DNA of 10,559 bases from Oscillospiraceae bacterium (GTDB lineage Bacteria > Bacillota > Clostridia > Oscillospirales > Acutalibacteraceae), in contig JAISRF010000095.1 of assembly GCA_031273775.1 (NCBI GenBank), positions 1-10,559 on the forward strand, given 5' to 3'. Both the position numbers and the translations under genes were made by a program. Numbering within the stretch: position 1 is the stretch's first letter; every line of letters starts with the position of its first letter. Positions 1 to 4,481 of this stretch are shown here, in pieces. The notes under the pieces are model-generated. The model did no database searches. It was not told the DNA's origin and saw only the letters and a program-made list of their open reading frames with translations.

Positions 1-6
1 AAAACC

Positions 7-258
7 ATGAGGCTTGACAAATATCTGAAAGTGAGCCGTTTAATAAAACGGCGCACTGTGGCGAACGACGCCTGCGATGCGGGCAAGGTAACGGTCAACG
101 GCAAGTCCGCCCGCGCGTCTTACGAGGTAAAGGTGGGCGATGTGCTGGAAATTACGTTCGGCGCAAAAAAAACCGGCGCCGAGGTGCTGGCCATAAACGA
201 AAGCGCCGCCAAAGGCGACGCCGCGCTGATGTACCGGATAATTTCAGTTGACAGTTAA
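7..258 (+). CDS. rqcP: RqcP (YabO family) S4-domain RNA-binding protein
   Basis: This small basic protein of 83 residues is the right length for the YabO/RqcP family, the Gram-positive counterpart of Hsp15. The N-terminal RLDKYLKVSRLIKRR segment and the following VTVNGKSARASYEVKVGD stretch are a textbook S4 RNA-binding domain (about residues 1-55). In Bacillus subtilis, RqcP binds the stalled 50S subunit with RqcH and helps add C-terminal alanine tails during ribosome-associated quality control. That role is known for the family and inferred here. Only 6 nt precede the ATG in the window, so the ribosome-binding site cannot be judged. The last residues (SVDS) and the TAA stop are encoded by two copies of a heptamer (CAGTTGA, CAGTTAA) found again at the end of glyS, so the tail may have been replaced by repeat sequence. 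It converges on glyS. Confidence 0.93.
   Translation: MRLDKYLKVSRLIKRRTVANDACDAGKVTVNGKSARASYEVKVGDVLEITFGAKKTGAEVLAINESAAKGDAALMYRIISVDS
245..258 (+). repeat. Two heptamer copies forming the 3' end of rqcP
   Basis: CAGTTGA (245-251) is followed directly by CAGTTAA (252-258). The second copy contains the rqcP stop codon TAA. The unit is the same as in the array at 396-444 but in the opposite orientation. Bases 245-256 are perfectly complementary to 398-409 and also to 433-444, so a read-through transcript could form a 12-bp stem. Confidence 0.8.
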
Positions 259-395
259 ATTGCCAAAGTGAACCGCGCCCACGCCCAAAACAACTTGTCT
301 TTCTTTTGCTTTGTGAAAAAGTAAGCCATTGATCCGCAGCCGCGGAGACACGGCAAGTTTTTGTATTCCGTCCGCGACATTGGACACCATAACCA
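259..395. other. Gene-free spacer between convergent rqcP and glyS
   Basis: I see no credible gene in this spacer, which is flanked by heptamer repeats in opposite orientation. It contains a short GC hairpin (TCCGC/GCGGA, 333-346, 4-nt loop) with a T5 run starting 12 nt after the stem (358-362). That is too far for a standard intrinsic terminator. An A/T-rich patch at 303-321 can pair weakly (CTTTT/AAAAG). The open frames crossing it in both directions look like by-products of the repeat composition. Confidence 0.6.
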
Positions 396-444
396 TCAAC
401 TGTCAACTGTCAGCTGTCAACTGTCAACCGTCAACTGTCAACTG
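396..444 (-). repeat. Heptanucleotide tandem repeat array, 7 copies, unit CAGTTGA on the minus strand
   Basis: There are seven back-to-back 7-bp units, reading TCAACTG on the plus strand. Copy 3 is TCAGCTG and copy 5 is TCAACCG; the other five are identical. The next bases, TCAAAG, begin an eighth partial unit that supplies the TGA stop of glyS, so the array starts exactly at that stop. In glyS orientation each unit carries a TGA. Because 7 is not a multiple of 3, three successive units place a stop in all three frames. The opposite strand is open in every frame and yields a spurious QLSTVNC-type peptide repeat. Similar heptamer arrays are known between genes in various bacteria; their function is not settled. 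Confidence 0.92.
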
Positions 445-1815
445 TCAAAGCAACGCCGTAATCCGTCCCGCCACCTCCTCTATCTTTACCCGCTCCTGGC
501 TCATGGTGTCACGATCACGGAGGGTTACACACCCGTCCTCAAGTGAATCAAAGTCAAACGTGACACAAACCGGTGTGCCGATTTCGTCCTGACGGCGATA
601 CCGCTTGCCGATGGAACCTGCGTCGTCATAATCTGCGGCGAACCGCGAAATCAGGGAATCAAACAGCTTCCGTGCCGGTTCAGCCAACTTTTTGGAAAGG
701 GGCAGCACCGCCGCCTTGAAGGGGGCGAGCTTGGGATGAAAGCGCAAAACCGTGCGGGTCTCACCCTTTTCGTCCGGTTCCTCCTCGTCATACGCCTCGC
801 ACAAAAAGGCAAGCGCCACCCTGTCCGCTCCAAGGGACGGCTCAATCACGTACGGGATATATTTTTCGTTCGTGTCCGGATCGAAATATTCCAGGCTTTT
901 CCCCGACTGCGCGCTGTGCGCCTTCAGGTCAAAATCGGTGCGGTCGGCGATGCCCCACAGTTCGCCCCAGCCAAACGGGAACAGGTACTCAAAGTCCGTG
1001 GTGGCGTTGGAATAATGCGAAAGCTCCTTTTGGTCGTGGTCGCGGAGCTTGAGATTCTCTTCTTTCACGCCCAAGTTAAGCAGCCATTTGCGGCAGGTTT
1101 CTTTCCAATAGGCAAACCATTCCAAATCGGTGCCCGGTTTGCAGAAAAATTCCAGCTCCATCTGTTCAAACTCCCGGATTCGAAATATAAAATTTCCCGG
1201 CGTGATTTCGTTGCGGAAAGATTTACCGATCTGCCCTACGCCAAAGGGAATTTTTTTGCGGGTGGTGCGCTGTATGTTAGCGAAATTGACGAAAATACCC
1301 TGCGCGGTTTCCGGCCGGAGGTAAAGCTGACTGGCGGAGGATTCCGTCACGCCCTGAAAGGTCTTGAACATCAGGTTAAACTGGCGGATTTCCGTGAAAT
1401 TTTTGCCGCCGCATTCCGGGCAGACAATGCCGTTTTCCGCAATAAACGCGCTCATTTCCTCAAAGCTCATGCCCGCCGGGTTGGCGCCGAAATCCTCAAT
1501 CAGTTTGTCGGCGCGATGGCGGGTTTTGCAGTCCCGGCAGTCCATTAGCGGGTCAGAAAAGCCGCCCACGTGCCCGGACGCTTTCCACACCTCCGGGTTC
1601 ATTAAAATGGCGCTATCCAGCCCGACATTGTAGGTTGAGCGGCGCACAAAGCTTTCCCACCACGCCTGTTTAACGTTGTTTTTAAACTCCACGCCCAGCG
1701 GCCCGTAGTCCCAGGAATTCGACAACCCGCCGTAAATTTCGCTCCCGGCGTACACGAAACCTCGGTTTTTGCAAAGCGCCACAATGGAATCCATGGATTT
1801 TTCCGAATTTTTCAT
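445..1815 (-). CDS. glyS: Glycyl-tRNA synthetase, single-chain class II type
   Basis: This enzyme attaches glycine to tRNA-Gly in the cytoplasm. At 456 residues it matches the homodimeric (GlyQS) form, not the alpha2beta2 form. Visible landmarks are the N-terminal YGGLSNSWDYGPLG block (28-41), two CxxC pairs (C93/C96 and C132/C135) that could bind zinc, the substrate-binding RPETAQGIFVNF (168-179), class II motif 2 around FRNEITPGNF with the following REFEQMELEFF, and motif 3 as GADRVALAF. From about residue 355 a C-terminal anticodon-binding domain follows (KYRRQDEIGTP-like core, seen here as KRYRRQDEIGTP). The ATG is preceded by AGGGGAG with 6-nt spacing. It diverges from folE. No T-box leader fits in the upstream gap. 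The TGA stop is the first part of a heptamer array. The gene appears complete and intact. Confidence 0.97.
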   Translation of the reverse strand: MKNSEKSMDSIVALCKNRGFVYAGSEIYGGLSNSWDYGPLGVEFKNNVKQAWWESFVRRSTYNVGLDSAILMNPEVWKASGHVGGFSDPLMDCRDCKTRHRADKLIEDFGANPAGMSFEEMSAFIAENGIVCPECGGKNFTEIRQFNLMFKTFQGVTESSASQLYLRPETAQGIFVNFANIQRTTRKKIPFGVGQIGKSFRNEITPGNFIFRIREFEQMELEFFCKPGTDLEWFAYWKETCRKWLLNLGVKEENLKLRDHDQKELSHYSNATTDFEYLFPFGWGELWGIADRTDFDLKAHSAQSGKSLEYFDPDTNEKYIPYVIEPSLGADRVALAFLCEAYDEEEPDEKGETRTVLRFHPKLAPFKAAVLPLSKKLAEPARKLFDSLISRFAADYDDAGSIGKRYRRQDEIGTPVCVTFDFDSLEDGCVTLRDRDTMSQERVKIEEVAGRITALL

Positions 1816-1821
1816 CAGATG

Positions 1822-1828
1822 CTCCCCT
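1822..1828 (-). promoter_or_regulatory. Ribosome-binding site of glyS
   Basis: AGGGGAG on the minus strand lies 6 nt before the ATG at 1815. It is strong and well spaced and fixes the glyS start. The same heptamer precedes the GTG start of the DUF5696-like gene. Confidence 0.8.
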
Positions 1829-1837
1829 ATTTTTAAC

Positions 1838-1866
1838 TTGATATTAATTGTTTATTAGTGTAATAT
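1838..1866 (+). promoter_or_regulatory. Predicted sigma-A promoter of folE-folP
   Basis: TTGATA (1838-1843) and TAATAT (1861-1866) have a 17-nt spacer in an A/T-rich stretch. Transcription would start near 1873 and give a leader of about 90 nt. I see no tetrahydrofolate riboswitch in that leader. The element overlaps the divergent glyS promoter. Other boxes in this A/T-rich stretch are possible, for example TATAAA at 1864. Confidence 0.4.
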
Positions 1867-1885
1867 AAAAGGAGAAAAAGGTCAA
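1857..1885 (-). promoter_or_regulatory. Predicted sigma-A promoter of glyS
   Basis: On the minus strand, TTGACC (1885-1880) and TACACT (1862-1857) are separated by 17 nt, matching 5/6 and 4/6 of the vegetative consensus. Transcription would begin near 1850, leaving a leader of about 35 nt. The -10 box overlaps the predicted folE -10 box on the other strand. This is a prediction from sequence only. Confidence 0.5.
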
Positions 1886-1924
1886 GATTTATTATTTTCA
1901 CAACATTGGGCGGACACAGGAGCC

Positions 1925-1946
1925 GGGCAGGCGCGAAGGTCTGCCT
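1925..1946 (+). promoter_or_regulatory. Hairpin in the folE 5' leader
   Basis: GGGCAGGC (1925-1932) pairs with GTCTGCCT (1939-1946) around a 6-nt loop, giving 8 bp including two G-U pairs. It ends 7 nt before the GGGG of the probable folE ribosome-binding site and 18 nt before the ATG. No T-run follows, so it is not an intrinsic terminator. A role in translation or mRNA stability is only inferred. Confidence 0.4.
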
Positions 1947-1964
1947 TTGCGATGGGGCGTAAAA

Positions 1965-2522
1965 ATGGACAAAGAACGAATCAAATCAGCCGTACGTGAG
2001 ATTCTGCTGGCCGTGGGCGAAGACCCCGACCGAGAAGGATTGCGGGAAACTCCGGAACGGGTGGCCGAAATGTGCGGGGAAATTTTCGCCGGGCTGGCCG
2101 AAAATCCCGAAAAGCACCTGAAAATATTTCATGAAACCGGTAACGAGGAAATGGTCACCGTTCGGGACATTCCGCTTTATTCCGTTTGTGAGCACCATTT
2201 AGCGCCCTTTGTGGGCAAGGCGCATATAGCCTACATTCCCAAAGACGGGCGGGTGATTGGGCTTTCCAAGCTGGCGCGGATTGTGAATTCGTTCGCGCGG
2301 CGGCCGCAATTGCAAGAGCGGCTGACCGGCCAGCTGGCGGATTTTCTGGAGCGGGAATTACAGCCCCAGGGCGTGGCGGTAATTATTGAGGCGGAGCACC
2401 TGTGCATGACCATGCGGGGCGTGCGTGCGGCGGGGAGCAAAACCCAAACCTCGGCGCTGCGGGGCAGAATGCGTTCGGACGCGCGTTCCCGTCAGGAAGT
2501 AATGGATCTCTTGAAAAGTTGA
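1965..2522 (+). CDS. folE: GTP cyclohydrolase I
   Basis: This enzyme converts GTP to 7,8-dihydroneopterin triphosphate, the first step of de novo folate synthesis, normally as a homodecamer. Zinc ligands are visible as C75 and H78 in the CEHH motif and C147 in HLCMTMRGV, with H77 and H145 as the likely catalytic histidines. The GKAHIAYIPK, VIGLSKLARIV and QERLT signatures are also present. I chose the ATG at 1965, giving 185 residues, the usual length. It follows GGGG (1954-1957) with 7-nt spacing and starts with the typical amphipathic helix. An in-frame TTG at 1947 would add six atypical residues (MRWGVK). The TGA stop falls inside a degenerate heptamer patch. folP follows after 27 nt and is probably co-transcribed. 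Neither folB nor folK is beside them here. Confidence 0.96.
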   Translation: MDKERIKSAVREILLAVGEDPDREGLRETPERVAEMCGEIFAGLAENPEKHLKIFHETGNEEMVTVRDIPLYSVCEHHLAPFVGKAHIAYIPKDGRVIGLSKLARIVNSFARRPQLQERLTGQLADFLERELQPQGVAVIIEAEHLCMTMRGVRAAGSKTQTSALRGRMRSDARSRQEVMDLLKS

Positions 2523-2551
2523 AAGTGGAAAGCAGAGAGTTGAGAGTGAAT
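2517..2551 (+). repeat. Degenerate heptamer patch between folE and folP
   Basis: Five consecutive 7-bp units can be read: AGTTGAA, AGTGGAA, AGCAGAG, AGTTGAG and AGTGAAT. They resemble the AGTTGAC unit at the ends of rqcP and glyS but have drifted. The folE stop TGA (2520-2522) lies in the first unit and the folP ATG (2550-2552) begins in the last. The purine-rich units (GAGAG at 2535-2539, AGAG at 2543-2546) are the only candidates for the folP ribosome-binding site. Relation to the other two arrays is inferred from the shared core and period. Confidence 0.55.
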
Positions 2552-3446
2552 GAAATTTATCACTGCCACCCGTGAGTTCCCGCTGGGAGAACGTACATAT
2601 ATTATGGGCATTTTGAACGTGACGCCGGATTCCTTTTCGGACGGCGGGCGGTTTTTGGAACCCGCGGCGGCGCTGGAGCGCGCCCGTGAAATGGCGGCTC
2701 AGGGCGCGGATATTCTGGACATCGGCGGGCAGTCCACACGGCCCGGCCACACTCCCGTTTCCGCCGAAGAAGAGTGGGCGCGGCTTGCCCCTGTATTTGA
2801 GCTGGGGCTGACACGCATCGCACCTGTCTCCGTGGACACGTTTTACCCGGAGGTGGCTCGAAAAGCACTGGAAATAGGCGCGGCGGTAATCAACGATGTA
2901 AGCGGTGTCGTTTCCCCGGAAATGGCGAAGGTCGTGTGTGAATACGGCGCGGGTTGGGTAATCATGCACAACGGAGATAAAAAACAGGAAAACACTGACC
3001 ACCGGTCGCTGTCCGCCGAGCGCTTGAATCTCGCCGGGGAGGTGAGCGCGTGGCTGGCAAACGCCGCGAAAGAGGCCGAAGCGCTTAGCGTTGGGCGGGA
3101 ACAAATCTGTCTTGATCCCGGGTTGGGCTTTGGAAAAAGCACGGAGGAAAATCTGCTGTTGATTAAAGAAACCCGGTGGATAACAGGAATTCTTTCGGAA
3201 ACCTCACCGCCGGGATACGCTTATTTGGCCGGGGCTTCCCGCAAACGGTTTATTGGAGCGGCAAGCGGGGAATCCGCTCCGGGAGAACGAGACTGGGGAA
3301 CGGTTGCGGCGCACACGCTGGCAATTTGGGGCGGCGCCCACATTGTACGCGTACATCACGTAAAAGCGGCTGTGGACGCGGCAAGAGTAGCGGACGCGGT
3401 AAAAAATGTTCCGCCCCGTCATTGCAACGGCAAAAGTGCATATTGA
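2550..3446 (+). CDS. folP: Dihydropteroate synthase
   Basis: This enzyme condenses 6-hydroxymethyl-dihydropterin pyrophosphate with p-aminobenzoate to give dihydropteroate; it is the sulfonamide target. The 298 residues show all the conserved loops in order: MGILNVTPDSFSDGG (19-33, loop 1), DIGGQSTRPG (57-66), PVSVDTF (92-98) with D96, VINDVSG (113-119), IMH (138-140), LDPGLGFGKS (188-197) with D189, GASRKRFIG (228-236) with K232, and a final RVHHV (267-271) that supplies R267 and H269. Two positions differ from the Escherichia coli/Bacillus pattern: Q61 in place of Glu in GGESTRPG, and H270 in place of Asp in RVHDV. The ATG start fits the family, though the ribosome-binding site is weak and lies in a repeat patch. 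It follows folE by 27 nt and its stop is 7 nt from that of the convergent araC-type gene. Confidence 0.96.
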   Translation: MKFITATREFPLGERTYIMGILNVTPDSFSDGGRFLEPAAALERAREMAAQGADILDIGGQSTRPGHTPVSAEEEWARLAPVFELGLTRIAPVSVDTFYPEVARKALEIGAAVINDVSGVVSPEMAKVVCEYGAGWVIMHNGDKKQENTDHRSLSAERLNLAGEVSAWLANAAKEAEALSVGREQICLDPGLGFGKSTEENLLLIKETRWITGILSETSPPGYAYLAGASRKRFIGAASGESAPGERDWGTVAAHTLAIWGGAHIVRVHHVKAAVDAARVADAVKNVPPRHCNGKSAY

Positions 3447-3472
3447 ATCATTTTCACCATTTATACCGTTGC
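3424..3472. terminator. Inverted repeat across the folP/AraC convergent stops (possible bidirectional terminator)
   Basis: GCAACGG (3424-3430) and CCGTTGC (3466-3472) form a perfect 7-bp inverted repeat around both stop codons (3444-3446 and 3454-3456). The 35-nt loop is long and no clear T-run follows on either side, so it is a poor intrinsic terminator. It is reported because no better termination signal exists between these two convergent genes. Confidence 0.25.
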
Positions 3473-4380
3473 CGCTGAAACTCGCTCGGAGGAACCCCGA
3501 CGTATTTATTGAAAATACGTGAAAAATTCCCCACGTGGTCAAAGCCGCATAAAAGCGCGGATTTTTTGACGTTTTCCCCTAAAATCAACAGGTGTTTGGC
3601 TTTCATCAGCCGATAATGAATCAGGTAATCATATGGTGAAAGGCCAAAATGGCTCTTAAACAGGCGGGAAAAATAATAAACGGATAGGAACTCGCTTTGA
3701 GCCAGCTCGGCAATGTTGATTTTGTTCATATAATTGGCACGCATATATTCGGCGGCTTTTTCAATTAAAATCCAGCGGGAATCGGACAGTTCCGCGTGAG
3801 AATGCAGAAGAATCAATTCCGTCAGCATGTTAGAAATGCGGTTGGAAATCAGGTAGGGCGAATTGTTGTTAAAATTGCGCAGCTCTTCGAATAAAAAGTT
3901 CATGTGGGCTTCTGTTTCGTGGTTATCGTGCTCAATAAAACCCAGCGCCCGGTCGGCCACCCTCCGGGCGGAAGCGTTAACCTTGAAATGTATGTGTTTG
4001 AAATTCCATATTTGTTTTTTGGGAACGTTGTATTCGTGCGGCTGACGGCAATCCAGAAGCAAAACGGTGCCGGGCGCGCACTCAAAGCGAGTTTCGCCGA
4101 ACCGTGCCACACCTTTTCCCGCGCAGGTGAATATCAGTTGATAAGTATCCTCGCCCTCACGCCGGGTGAAGTGACTGTCCCCCACCACATAATGAGCGCC
4201 CCCCGCTAGTGAAAAAGGTAAATCCACTTCATCGTCCCGGGGATTGTGAAAGAGAACCGGATCGTTGTTCTGTATCCCGCGGATACTTTCCCGGATGTGA
4301 AACCTGTCCGCGTCGTCACAGCAAAGAAAAAAAACCTGTCTGTAATCCATATTAAAGGACAGCTTTCCGTTTTCAAGCAT
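3454..4380 (-). CDS. AraC-family transcriptional regulator
   Basis: This 308-residue protein has the AraC layout. The N-terminal half (about 50-135) looks like a cupin-type sugar-binding domain, with GDSHFTRREGEDTYQLIF, a CAPGTVLLLD turn and a PHEY motif. The C-terminal part (about 204-305) holds two helix-turn-helix units: one at INIAELAQSEFLSVYYFSRLFK (221-242) and one near VKKSALLCGFDHVGNFSRIF (271-290), ending in the family hallmark GVPPSEFQ. It is last in the uptake operon, 101 nt after the solute-binding gene, so it probably senses a sugar and activates that operon; the ligand is unknown. The start has GGGGAGG (4391-4397) at a rather long 10-nt spacing. Met11 is an alternative start with a weaker site. 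No separate promoter could be recognised in the upstream gap. Confidence 0.92.
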   Translation of the reverse strand: MLENGKLSFNMDYRQVFFLCCDDADRFHIRESIRGIQNNDPVLFHNPRDDEVDLPFSLAGGAHYVVGDSHFTRREGEDTYQLIFTCAGKGVARFGETRFECAPGTVLLLDCRQPHEYNVPKKQIWNFKHIHFKVNASARRVADRALGFIEHDNHETEAHMNFLFEELRNFNNNSPYLISNRISNMLTELILLHSHAELSDSRWILIEKAAEYMRANYMNKINIAELAQSEFLSVYYFSRLFKSHFGLSPYDYLIHYRLMKAKHLLILGENVKKSALLCGFDHVGNFSRIFNKYVGVPPSEFQRQRYKW

Positions 4381-4433
4381 AGCCGCGCACCCTCCCCAAC
4401 GCTTTTTTCTCAGAAATTACCCCGCTTGCTTGC

Positions 4434-4470
4434 GCGGCGGCCGGCGTTTCCCGCCCACGTCGGCTGCCGC
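4434..4470 (-). other. GC-rich imperfect hairpin after the solute-binding protein gene
   Basis: The 37-nt segment folds back on itself with 12 bp in three blocks (5, 4 and 3 bp) interrupted by two mismatches, and a 9-nt loop. It begins 11 nt after the TAA of the solute-binding gene. No T-run follows on either strand, so a rho-independent terminator is unlikely. A role in protecting the upstream mRNA from 3' decay, as with REP hairpins after malE in enteric bacteria, is inference. Confidence 0.45.
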
Positions 4471-4481
4471 GTAATCCGATT

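Noticed and set aside
152..406. 84-codon open frame on the minus strand across the rqcP/glyS gap
   Set aside because: It overlaps rqcP in antisense, starts in the repeat region and has a low-complexity Arg-rich end; not credible as a gene.
396..444. Possible CRISPR array
   Set aside because: The units are 7 bp and directly adjacent, with no spacers.
329..592. Small open frames rich in NCQLS-type repeats around 329-592
   Set aside because: The peptide repeat is simply the heptamer array read on its stop-free strand; it then runs into antisense glyS.
736..1548. Long open frame (270 codons) on the plus strand opposite glyS
   Set aside because: It lies entirely antisense to a well-conserved synthetase, has no family-like motifs and is explained by codon bias of the real gene.
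1873..1964. Possible tetrahydrofolate or other riboswitch before folE
   Set aside because: No recognisable conserved core; only a single 8-bp hairpin is visible.
2358..3104. Open frame of 248 codons on the minus strand opposite folE and folP
   Set aside because: It covers conserved folate genes in antisense and crosses the heptamer patch, which keeps that strand open.
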